Assembly: GCA_963924555.1 (NCBI GenBank)
Contig: OZ004584.1
Span: 4,835,001 to 4,899,000, forward strand
DNA from: Crambe crambe
Taxonomy: Eukaryota; Porifera; Demospongiae; Poecilosclerida; Crambeidae
Direction: 5' to 3'
Length of the DNA: 64,000 nt
A program made the position numbers and the translations under genes. Shown here piece by piece: positions 48,968 to 58,357 of this stretch. The notes beneath the pieces were generated by a model. The model saw only the letters and a program-made list of their open reading frames with translations, was not told the DNA's origin and did no database searches. Positions within the stretch are counted from its first letter, which is position 1. Each line of letters starts with the position of its first letter.

Positions 48968-49464
48968 TTTGTTTACTTTTTGTACGACCTTAAGGTTAAA
49001 TATTGTTTTCAAGTAAAAATAGCTGGTTGGCACGCGCGTACGTGCACGTGATAGTGACAGACGTGCGTGCATGACAAATGATGTCATTTTTAAATGGCTG
49101 ACATAGTTATAATGAAAAGTCGTTCGATATGAGTGATTATTTTGAAGGGAAACTGTGGATATAACGATGGTAAAAGCACATTGTGTGGTTATAACTGCAC
49201 AAGTTGATATGAATTTCATTGTCGTATGTGAAAGAATCATGGAGTTACAGCTGTCAAAGAAGATGATGAACGAATCATAAAAATTTTAGATTTAGGCAGG
49301 GGCTGGTGCCGATCGTTAACACTGTTCTGGAGGAGTTTGAGCGGTCATATCATCATCTTCTGCATTGTTTCCAGATGTAAGAAGTTTAGTTGAGCCTGTA
49401 GCAAGAATAGAAGAGTCTAGTTTGTATTGTTCTAATGAGAGAAGCCACGCCCATTCCGTACTAA

Positions 49465-49496
49465 CCCTACATAGAGAGTGCTACCGCACTCTCTGA
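49465..49496 (-). repeat. TCAGAGAGTGC hairpin module
   Basis: CCCTACAT followed by AGAGAGTGC-TACC-GCACTCTCT and GA. This is the reverse complement of the start module at 26655 and 34434, here directly beside another foldback. Also at about 56094-56123. Confidence 0.8.
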
Positions 49497-49497
49497 T

Positions 49498-49746
49498 AAA
49501 GGAAAAATATTTATTCTAAATAAAAAAGAAAATTAGGGATCGCTGTGTGCAGTTCAAAAAAGTTTAGCAACAAGAGAGTGAACTTCAGTCAAGTAACCCC
49601 TTACCCATCACAGTAGGAATTGTAGTTTGGTAATATCGGTGATGGGTAAGGGTCTACTTGACTGAAGTTCACTCTCTTGTTGCTGAACTTTTTGAACCGC
49701 ACACAGCCGTCCCTACTTTTTTCTTTTTTATTTAGAATAAATATAT
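49498..49746. mobile_element. Foldback element, third family
   Basis: The cap AAAGGAAAAATATTTATTC and its complement AATAAATATATTAG lie at the ends. The arms share TGAACTTCAGTCAAGTA; inner ends are ACCCCTTACCCATCAC / GTGATGGGTAAGGGT. Duplicated at 56124-56446 with an 80-bp larger loop. Confidence 0.8.
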
Positions 49747-49860
49747 TAGCATTATGACATCACACAGAAATCACGAAGCATACTACTTAACCTTACATTT
49801 ATATTGACATAGGAGGTAAAAGTTTATTTCACAATGTTGACTGGTAAAAGTAAACAAAGT

Positions 49861-49890
49861 GGGATCTTTTTTTTTTTTTTTTTTTTTTTT
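49861..49890. repeat. Poly-T tract
   Basis: A run of T just downstream of a receptor pseudogene's stop. It is shorter in duplication copy B (about 56568-56584). Confidence 0.85.
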
Positions 49891-49926
49891 GGTAGCTATG
49901 TTATACTCCAAAGTCAAAAGACATGA

Positions 49927-50465
49927 CTATTGCACATAGAGCTCTACTAGTTGAACAGGTGCGTCTTCATCATTTCCATCACGGCAGATCCTGACCTCCA
50001 GGTCATCAGTGGTGGACTGAGGGAGGGTCTTGCAGAACCACGGAGGGTTGCTGAACTGGCAGCATGTGCTGGAGTGAAGATACCCTTTGCCATCCCAGAG
50101 AGGATTATCAGTGTAGAATATACTGTGGGAAAATCCACTTGCACGATTACCAGAATCACAAAAGTAATCATTACCAACGAAAGGTATGTTATGTGGCCAG
50201 TTATTGTTGTTACTGCAATCACATACACTTTCTGTTTGAAGACCAGATGTTTGTCCCAGGGCACTAGCAAATGACCGGATGTGCTGTCGAGATCCCACAC
50301 TGCCATGAGTCAGGGAGACACCATTAACATACTGTTAGTCAATAGATCGTTCCTTGGTTAGTCCTTGAAATGCATCAGTAATTGCCTCTTGATAACCTAT
50401 TATACGTCCACACACACGACTAAAGGTCATTCCAAAAGTGGAATAGAATGCTGAACTTTTTTACA
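49927..50465 (-). pseudogene. 5'-truncated receptor with nonsense codon
   Basis: Retains the domain from SAFYSTFGMTFSRVCGRIIGY to LYVQ. ERSID is followed by TAA where paralogues have Lys or Arg before QYVDG. The 5' half is replaced at about 50465 by AT-rich sequence. PLWDGKGYLHSS has Tyr for the conserved Cys. Non-functional, but its loop sequence matches parts of receptor 58358. Confidence 0.88.
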
Positions 50466-51230
50466 ACCAACATCACACAGAAATCATGAAGCATACTACT
50501 TACATACTATATGGACATAGGAAATAAAAGTCTGTTTCATAATGTTGTATGAAATGACTGGTAAAATAATATATAGACAAAGTGAATTTTTTTCCCAAGC
50601 ATAGCCGACATACCAAGTAGAGCAGCATGCAGCACGAGCTTATTCATACATTATTCATTAAAATAATAAGTTATAGGGTAGGGTATGAAGGTCTAGTAGT
50701 GCTAGTGGAGGGGGCAGTGGTGGAGGTGCAGTACGAATGATGATGTGTTGTGGTGGCAAGGGGAAGTTAAGTGGTATGGCATGATTCGACCTGCACAAAA
50801 TTTATTTAATATGATTAGGCTCAGATGGATGGCCTACAAGAAGAGGTAAACTAGTTTATCACAGTAAAATTTATTACCCTCAGAGATCGCAGTGCCCTCC
50901 AGAACAGCCTATGGAGTAACCCTCACTGGCACCAGTGCCCTTGGGCCTGCCTGTGTTCTTAGATTGTATGGTAAAAGATCATCGACACAGTGACGGTAGT
51001 ACATTGATGTGCAGTCCAAAACAAAGTAGAGTTAGGCGCTCTAGCTAAGTTAATAGCATGGAGAAGGATGAGAGATCCATGATGGCAGTGAAGCTCTGTG
51101 GTACGCAGAGAAGAAACACGCTTTGATTATTTATCATATTACATTACATATTTCTTTTTTGCTTGGTATGTAATTATGTAATTTTTTGTAGCTATATGAT
51201 ACTTATAAGGTCCAAAATCAAAAGACATGG
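50466..51230. other. Spacer, no gene seen
   Basis: Corresponds to 57640-58357 in copy B (GTAGAGCAGCATGCAGCA, GGTAGGGTATGAAGG). No coding motif was recognised. Confidence 0.5.
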
Positions 51231-52697
51231 TCACTGCACATACAGCTCTACTAGTTGAACAGGTGTGTCTTCATCATTTCCACCATGGCAGATCCTGACC
51301 TCCAGGTCATCAGTGATGGACTGGGGGAGGGTCCTGCAGAACCATGGAGGGTTGTTGAACTGGCAGCATGTGCTGGAGTGAAGACACCCGTTGCCATCCC
51401 AGAGAGGGTTATCAGAGTAGAATTTATTGGAAAATCCACTTGCACGATTACCAGAATCACAGAAGTAATCATTACCAACGAAAGATAAGTTATACACCCA
51501 GTTATTGTTGTTACTGCAATTGCATACGCTTAGTGCTCGAAAACCAGATGTTTGTCCCAGAGCACTAGCAAATGACCAGATGTGCTGTCGAGACCCCACA
51601 CTGCCATGAGTCAGGGAGACACCATCAACATACTGTCTGTCAATGGATCGTTCATTGAATAGTCCTTGAAATGCATCAGTTGTTGACCTTTGATAACCTA
51701 TTATACGTCCACACACACGACTAAAGGTCATTCCAAAAGTGGAATAGAACACTGAATTACAACCTGTACTGCTTGTCTGTCCCCTCGAACACGTCCTTAC
51801 AGGGGAAGAGCGGATAGTCCAATCTTTGGGACAGACCTGATTGGGGTCTGACATGTTGAGGAAGGCCACACGAGTCCACGTACTTGGTCCATCACAACCA
51901 CACTGCCTGTTGAAGTCGCAGTACACACGTACAGCAGAGCCATTGGAGGACCTGATCCAGTAGTGACCTGATGGGGAGGGGGGATTCACCAGCGAGGCAT
52001 GAGAACACGAATCATATTGTTTACTGTTGATTATTTCTTTTAGTTTTGCATCAAAAGACCTTGAAACATTACTTAGTTCTTCTTTGGTGACATCAACTGA
52101 ATCTTGAAGCCTTTTAATATTTTCTTTAAGATTTGATATAAAACCACTGGTATTTTTAAGCTCCATTATCTGATCAGATAAATAGTTTTTTGAAGTCTGG
52201 AGCTCCATTATCTGCATAGATGTAGAAGCTTGAAGTGCCACGATCTGCTCAGATATATTATTTTTAGTAGCCTGGAGCTCAGTTATTTTGGAGATGCTTA
52301 AACTGACCCGTGAAATAGTCCACAATGAAATACCCATGCTGACAATTGCTACACTGCCTACTAAGATGATTCCAACCAGTAATATTGAGCGACCAAAAGC
52401 AGCTTTTTTATACTTAGACTGAGTTGGGAGAGGATTTTTAGACGTAGCCACATAATTTGATTCGAAGTTCGAAGGGGTTTCACAATTATTTTGAAGAGAA
52501 TTTTCAGATACAGGCACACTTTGAAATTCGAATCCAGAAGGGGCTTGGTAGCAGGGATTCTCATCCAAAAACATAGCTTCCCTGGACATATATACACTTT
52601 CGAGTTCGAATTTTGGAGGGGCCTGGTAGCAGGGATTCTTGTCCAAAAGCACAGCTTCCTTTCCCTCTATCATTTGATAAACAGTATTGCCTTCCAT
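51231..52697 (-). CDS. Type II receptor, intact, 488 aa
   Basis: The tail has YQMI (7-10) and two NPCY motifs in DKNPCYQAP (21-24) and DENPCYQAP (47-50). Signal-anchor helix at about 104-126 (RSILLVGIILVGSVAIVSMG). Shorter stalk with KNNISEQIVALQAS-type units. The domain starts SCSHASLVNPPSPSGHYWI; the variable loop is RASGFSNKFYSDNPLWDGNGC; it ends LYVQ. It is the duplication partner of 58358-59815. The two tails are identical in translation but the domain loops differ. Frame intact from ATG 52697. Confidence 0.88.
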   Translation of the reverse strand: MEGNTVYQMIEGKEAVLLDKNPCYQAPPKFELESVYMSREAMFLDENPCYQAPSGFEFQSVPVSENSLQNNCETPSNFESNYVATSKNPLPTQSKYKKAAFGRSILLVGIILVGSVAIVSMGISLWTISRVSLSISKITELQATKNNISEQIVALQASTSMQIMELQTSKNYLSDQIMELKNTSGFISNLKENIKRLQDSVDVTKEELSNVSRSFDAKLKEIINSKQYDSCSHASLVNPPSPSGHYWIRSSNGSAVRVYCDFNRQCGCDGPSTWTRVAFLNMSDPNQVCPKDWTIRSSPVRTCSRGQTSSTGCNSVFYSTFGMTFSRVCGRIIGYQRSTTDAFQGLFNERSIDRQYVDGVSLTHGSVGSRQHIWSFASALGQTSGFRALSVCNCSNNNNWVYNLSFVGNDYFCDSGNRASGFSNKFYSDNPLWDGNGCLHSSTCCQFNNPPWFCRTLPQSITDDLEVRICHGGNDEDTPVQLVELYVQ

Positions 52698-52892
52698 AGC
52701 TCTGTAAAGTAACTAGCTACTCACGTTTAAAAGCAGTTATCCAGTCAATAGTTAGTACTCCAGGTTCCTATGAGTCACACTTAAATGATACATTCATTTT
52801 TCACACCAAGAAATCACCATGGCAATGATGAAACTACTTCTATTTGTGGATCTCACTAAACATCTGCAATTCCCACTTAGTTCAAAACAGGC

Positions 52893-52911
52893 TACCTATC
52901 ATTGGCAGGTA
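52893..52911 (-). promoter_or_regulatory. 19-bp palindrome upstream of the 52697 start
   Basis: TACCTATCATTGGCAGGTA, about 196 bp upstream of the ATG. CCAGTCAATAG lies between them near 52741. Confidence 0.62.
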
Positions 52912-53551
52912 TTTGAAGTTGAATTTATTTCTTTCAAGTTTGCATAATACTAAAGCATTGAAAAGTGGCAAATAAGGAGTATTAGCTACTCATGCATACA
53001 TGCATACATGCATGCGCAGGGCGCTACTCATGACATGTATGACATACATACGTATGCCTTGTGCCTTTTGGAGTGTAGATATATGTCTACAATTTCATGA
53101 CCTGAGAGCCAGCTTGCTCGCTGCACTCGCTTTGTTATCACAATGTTATTACAGTTTCCTGATGTGGATGGACTATTCTATCATTCAAAACATGCACATC
53201 AATTGATTATCTTCATTGTTATTTTTAAATGCGTAAGTACTAAATTTCAGCAGTTTTGCTGGCCCTTGGATGTTATTTTTTGTCCTATTATATTGGTGGT
53301 TATTAATTTTTGGTCCTTAATATTTAGTACAGCCCTTAAAAAAAATTTTTTTATCTTGGTGCTTCATATGCCATATAGTTATAACACCTTAGTAGTTTAA
53401 AGGTTACTTCAAGCACTTTTCAGGTGCGATAATATTTAAAGTTTGATCACTAATAATAGGTACAATAAATATATTTAAATGATGGACAACTTGTATAGTA
53501 ATTATGTAGCCTACACTATTTCAGTATCAAGGTTAGAGTCAAAGTGCATTG

Positions 53552-55096
53552 TTACTGCACATACAGCTCTACTAGCTGAACAGGTGTGTCTTCATCATTT
53601 CCACCATGGCAGATCCTGACCTCCAGGTCATCAGTGGTGGACTGAGGGAGGGTCTTGCAGAACCATGGAGGGGTGTTGAACTGACAGCAGGTGCTGGAGC
53701 GATCGCATCCCTGGCCATCCCAGAGAGGGTCTCTGGAGTACAATTTATTGCGGATATAGTAAGTGGCATGATTTCCAGAATCGCAGAAGTAGTCATTTCC
53801 AACAAAAGATGTGTTATATGGCCAGTTATTGTTATTACTGCAATCACATACATATCTCGCACCAAAATTCGTTGCTTCTCCTAAAGTACTAGTAAAGGAC
53901 CAGATATGCTGTCGAGATCCAACACTGCCATGAGTCAGGGAAACGCCATCAACATACTGCTTGTCAATGTTTCGTTGGAGGCTGACTAATCCTTGAAAGC
54001 CATCTGTTGTGGACTGTTGATAACCTATTATACGTCCACACACACGACTATAGGTCATTCCAAAAGTGGAATGGAACACTGAATTGCAACCTGTAATGGT
54101 GGTCTTTTCCCTTGAGCATCTCCTCACTTTGTTGGAGAAGATAGTCCAGTTTTTGGGGCAAACTTGGTTGGGATCTGACATGTTGAGGAAGGCCACACGA
54201 GTCCACGTACTTGGTCCATCACAACCACACTGCCTGTTGAAGTCACAGTACACGTATACAGCAGAGCCATTGGAGGACCTGATCCAGTAGTGATCTGATG
54301 GGGAGGAGGGATTCAACAGCAAAACATGATAACATGAATCATATTGTTTAGTCTGAATAATTGTGTTTATTTTCGAACTGAAAGACCTTGAAGCTTTACG
54401 TAGGTCATAAACAGCATCTGCAGTATTCTGAAGCTGTGCTATTTTTAATTCGAGTTTTGGTATACCACCACTAACATTTTTAAGCTCCATAATCTGCTCA
54501 TATATATTATTTACAGATGCCTTAAGTTTCATAATTTCTTCTGATAGATTATTTTTAGAAGCCTGAAGTTTCATAATCTTTTCAGATATATCACGTTTTG
54601 AAGCCTGAAACTCCATATAATGCTCAGATATATTATTCATAAGCTCCATAAAATTTTCAGATATGTTATTTTTAAAAGCTGGAAACTCCTTAATCTGCTC
54701 AGTATTAGAAGCCTGAAACTCAAGTTTGGAAATGCTCAAACTGATTCGTGATATAGTCCACAATGAAATACCCATGCTAACTAATGCTGCACTACCTACT
54801 AAAATGAATCCAACTAGTAATATTGAGCGACCAAAAGCAGCTTTTTTAAACTTCGACTGAGTTTGTTTTCGATTTTCAGATGACAACATTCCTTGAGTTG
54901 AACACATTTCATAATCAGGATTTTCAGTTGCAGGTTTACTTTCAGTTTTGATCTTCAATGAGACTTCTTTGCTTGGAGGAGATTCAGGCGATTCAGGCAC
55001 ACTTTCAAGTCCAAACTTCGAAGCAGCTGGGTGGAATGGATTCCTAATCATAGCTTCTCTTTCCTGTATCTCTTCATAGATTCCTTCACCTTCCAT
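53552..55096 (-). CDS. Type II receptor, intact, 514 aa
   Basis: Copy B partner of 46939-48474. Start chosen at ATG 55096 (MEGEGIYEE) by paralogue alignment; upstream in-frame Met codons exist. The tail has YEEI (7-10), NPFH (19-22) and NPDY (about 59-62). Helix at about 91-113. The stalk is three residues longer than its partner (KEFPAFKNNIS against KAFKNNIS). The domain has the variable segment HATYYIRNKLYSR before DPLWDGQGCDRSSTCC. No disruption found. Confidence 0.88.
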   Translation of the reverse strand: MEGEGIYEEIQEREAMIRNPFHPAASKFGLESVPESPESPPSKEVSLKIKTESKPATENPDYEMCSTQGMLSSENRKQTQSKFKKAAFGRSILLVGFILVGSAALVSMGISLWTISRISLSISKLEFQASNTEQIKEFPAFKNNISENFMELMNNISEHYMEFQASKRDISEKIMKLQASKNNLSEEIMKLKASVNNIYEQIMELKNVSGGIPKLELKIAQLQNTADAVYDLRKASRSFSSKINTIIQTKQYDSCYHVLLLNPSSPSDHYWIRSSNGSAVYVYCDFNRQCGCDGPSTWTRVAFLNMSDPNQVCPKNWTIFSNKVRRCSREKTTITGCNSVFHSTFGMTYSRVCGRIIGYQQSTTDGFQGLVSLQRNIDKQYVDGVSLTHGSVGSRQHIWSFTSTLGEATNFGARYVCDCSNNNNWPYNTSFVGNDYFCDSGNHATYYIRNKLYSRDPLWDGQGCDRSSTCCQFNTPPWFCKTLPQSTTDDLEVRICHGGNDEDTPVQLVELYVQ

Positions 55097-55180
55097 AACT
55101 GCTATATTGTAGCTTCTCTTGTCCATCGATCTATGTGGTGACAATCTTTATCAAAATAAGTGAATAAGTGTCACTTCAAA

Positions 55181-55199
55181 TACTTGTAAATTACAGGTA
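55181..55199 (-). promoter_or_regulatory. 19-bp palindrome upstream of the 55096 start
   Basis: TACTTGTAAATTACAGGTA, identical to copy A, 85 bp upstream of the ATG. Confidence 0.6.
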
Positions 55200-55284
55200 T
55201 AGTATGGAAATGCAAGCATTGTGGGGGTGATCACACATGCTTGGTCGTCATCTGCAATGTTAGAATGTATGAAGCATATTATTA

Positions 55285-55589
55285 CAAGTGAAAGGAAAAA
55301 AATTTATGCTAAATAAAAAGGCCATGTAGGGTTAGTCTGTACTTTAACAGTTTCTGTCAACAAAAATCAAAATTATGCTGCCTTCAATAATAATCCCTAC
55401 ATCACTGCCTCCCACCAAGCTGCTTTAATTGTTCATGTCAGTATAAAAGTGTTCTGCTTGGTTTAGGCAGTGATGTAGGGATTATTATTGAAGGCAGCAT
55501 AATTTTGATTTTTGTTGACAGAAACTGTTAAAGTACAGACTAACCCTACATGGCCTTTTTATTTAGCATAATTTTTTTCCTTTCACTTG
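55285..55589. mobile_element. Foldback element, second family (copy B)
   Basis: Duplicate of 48663-48967, same 305-bp length and ends. Confidence 0.85.
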
Positions 55590-56093
55590 TTTGTTTACTT
55601 TTTGTACGACCTTCAGGTTAAATATTGTTTTCAAGTAAAAATAGCTGGTTGGCACGCGTGCACGTGATAGTGACAGACGTGCGTGCATGACAAATGATGT
55701 CATTTTTTAATGGCTGACATAGTTATAATGAAAAGTCATTCGATATGAGTGATTATTTTGAAGGGAAACTGTGGATATAACGATGGTAAAAGCACATTGT
55801 GTGGTTATAACTGCACAAGTTGATATGAATTTCATTGTCATATGTGAAAGAATCATGGAGTTACAGCTGTCAAAGAAGATGATGAACGAATCATAAAAAT
55901 TTTAAATTTAGGCAGGGGCTGGTGCCGATCGTTAACACTGTTCTGGAGGAGTTTGAGTGGTCATATCATCATCTTCTGCATTGTTTCCAGATGTAAGAAG
56001 TTTAGTTGAGCCTGTAGCAAGAATAGAAGAGATACAGAGAGTCTAGTTTGTATTGTTCTAATGAGAGAAACCACGCCCATTCCGTACTAACCC

Positions 56094-56446
56094 TACATAG
56101 AGAGTGCTACCGCACTCTCTGATAAAGGAAAAATATTTATTCTAAATAAAAAAGAAAATTAGGGATCGCTGTGTGCAGTTCAAAAAAGTTTAGCAACAAG
56201 AGAGTGAACTTCAGTCAAGTAACCCCTTACCCATCACCAATAGTACCAAACTATGAGCTAACTGTTCCTACTTCATTCCATGGCAGGCCAAGATGAAATA
56301 TAAAGGGAACGAAGTAGGAATTGTAGTTTGGTAATATCGGTGATGGGTAAGGGTCTACTTGACTGAAGTTCACTCTCTTGTTGCTGAACTTTTTGAACCG
56401 CACACAGCCGTCCCTACTTTTTTCTTTTTTATTTAGAATAAATATA
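56094..56446. mobile_element. Hairpin module plus third-family foldback (copy B)
   Basis: Same structure as 49465-49746. The loop has about 80 extra bases (CCAAACTATGAGCTAACTG ... AAGGGAACGAAGTAGG). Copy A retains only the right edge (GTAGGAATTGTAGTTTGG), so copy A has probably lost it. Confidence 0.8.
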
Positions 56447-56620
56447 TTAGCATTATGACATCACACAGAAATCACGAAGCATACTACTTAACCTTACATT
56501 TATATTGACATAGGAGGTAAAAGTTTATTTCACAATGTTGACTGGTAAAAGTAAACAAAGTGGGATCTTTTTTTTTTTTTTTTTGGTAGCTATATTATAC
56601 TCCAAAGTCAAAAGACATGA

Positions 56621-57510
56621 CTATTGCACATAGAGCTCTACTAGTTGAACAGGTGCGTCTTCATCATTTCCATCACGGCAGATCCTGACCTCCAGGTCAT
56701 CAGTGGTGGACTGAGGGAGGGTCTTGCAGAACCACGGAGGGTTGTTGAACTGGCAGCATGTGCTGGAGTGAAGACACCCTTTGCCATCCCAGAGAGGATT
56801 ATCAGTGTAGAATATACTGTGGGAAAATCCACTTGCACGATTACCAGAATCACAAAAGTAATCATTACCAACGAAAGGTATGTTATGCGGCCAGTTATTG
56901 TTGTTACTGCAATCACATACACTTTCTGTTTGAAAACCAGATGTTTGTCCCGGGGCACTAGCAAATGACTGGATGTGCTGTCGAGATCCCACACTGCCAT
57001 GAGTCAGGGAGACACCATCAATATGCTGTTTGTCAATAGATCGTTCCTTGGTTAGTGCATCGGTAGTTGCCTCTTGATAACCTATTATACGTCCACACAC
57101 ACGACTATAGGTCATTCCAAAAGTGGAATAGAACACTGAATTACAACCTGTACTGCTTGTCTGTCCCCTCGAACACGTCTTTACAGGGGAGGAGCGGATA
57201 GTCCAATCTTTGGGACAGACCTGATTGGGGTCTGACATGTTGAGGAAGGCCACATGAGTCCACCTACTTGGTCCATCACAGCCACACTGCCTGTTGAAGT
57301 CACAGTACACACACACAGCAGAGCCATTGGAGGACCTGATCCAGTAGTGACCTGATGGGGAGGAGGGATTCACCAGGAAGACATAGGAATGCGAACCATA
57401 TTGTTCACTCTCAATTATTTCTTTCAGTTTTGCATCAAAAGACCTTGAAACATTCTTTAGTGACATCAACTGAATCTTGAAGCCTTTTAATATTTTCTTT
57501 AAGATTCGAT
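56621..57510 (-). pseudogene. 5'-truncated receptor
   Basis: Domain intact in frame to LYVQ, but the N-terminal tail and TM are missing. The stalk start NLKENIKRLQDSVDVTKE goes out of frame through an 11-bp deletion (CATTCTTTAGTGACATC against CATTACTTAGTTCTTC...). The first domain Cys is lost (GSHSYVFLVN). FQGL is deleted after TTDA. It then joins a foldback right arm at about 57525. A possible sequence donor for its neighbour at 58358. Confidence 0.85.
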
Positions 57511-57524
57511 ATGTTCGATATGTT

Positions 57525-57640
57525 CTGGATATACAGAACAAAGATCGATTCCATTTCCATCCTTCTTGCTTCCTTATTTTTTTGAGCAGTGGTCATCCCT
57601 ACATCTTTTTTCATTTCATGAAATGTTTTTTCCCTTATTA
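57525..57640. mobile_element. Right arm of a first-family foldback
   Basis: TGGATATACAGAACAAAGAT through GTCATCCCTACATC to TTTTTTCCCTTA. Only the right arm is present, and it truncates the pseudogene at 56621. Confidence 0.75.
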
Positions 57641-58357
57641 AATGACTGGATTTTTTCCAAGCGTAGCCGACATACCAAGTAGAGCAGCATGCAGCACATG
57701 TTATTTTGTGCTTATTTCATTAAGTTGTATAGGGTAGGGTATGAAGGTTTAGTAGTGCTAGTGGAGGGGGAAGTGGTGGAGGTGCAGTACGAATGATAAT
57801 GTGTTGTGGTGGAGGAAGTTGTGGCAAGGGGAAGTTAAGTGGTATGGCATGATTCTACCTGCATGCACAAAATTAATTAGGCTCAGATGGATGGCCTACA
57901 AGAAGAGGTAAACTAGTTTATCACAGTAAAATTTATTACCCTCAGAGATCACAGTGCCCTCCAGAACAGCCTATGGAGTAACCCTCACTGGCACCAGTGT
58001 GCCCTTGGGCCTACATCCAGAATTGCCTACTGGCAGTCTCATCTCTGTCAGCTTGCCGCTACAGAACTCTGCTTGCATGTGTTCTTAGATTGTATGGTAA
58101 AAGATCGTCGACATGGAGACGATAGTACATTGATGTGCAGTCCAAAACAAAGTAGAGTTAGGCGTTCTAGCTAAGTTAATAGCATGGAGAAGGACGAGAG
58201 ATCTGCGAAACTCTGTGGTATGCAGAGAAGAAACATGCTTTGATTATTTATTTATTTAGATTATATTACATTACTTTTTTGCTTGATATATAATTACTTT
58301 GTATGCAATTTTTGGTAGCTATATGATACTTATAAGGTCCAAAGTCAAAAGACATGG
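57641..58357. other. Spacer, no gene seen
   Basis: Counterpart of 50466-51230 with small insertions. Confidence 0.5.

Larger units (their letters stand above)
46576..53186. repeat. Tandem segmental duplication, copy A (6,611 bp)
   Basis: Starts AAAACATGCACATCAATTG and ends GGACTATTCTATCATTC, directly abutting copy B at 53187, which starts with the same AAAACATGC. It contains receptor 46939, foldbacks, pseudogene 49927 and receptor 51231. Confidence 0.9.

Noticed and set aside
49465-49496. Helitron 3' hairpin end
   Set aside because: The hairpin is right-sized, but no CTRR terminus follows and the module sits at the start of elements next to ATGTAGGG. No Rep/helicase ORF was seen.
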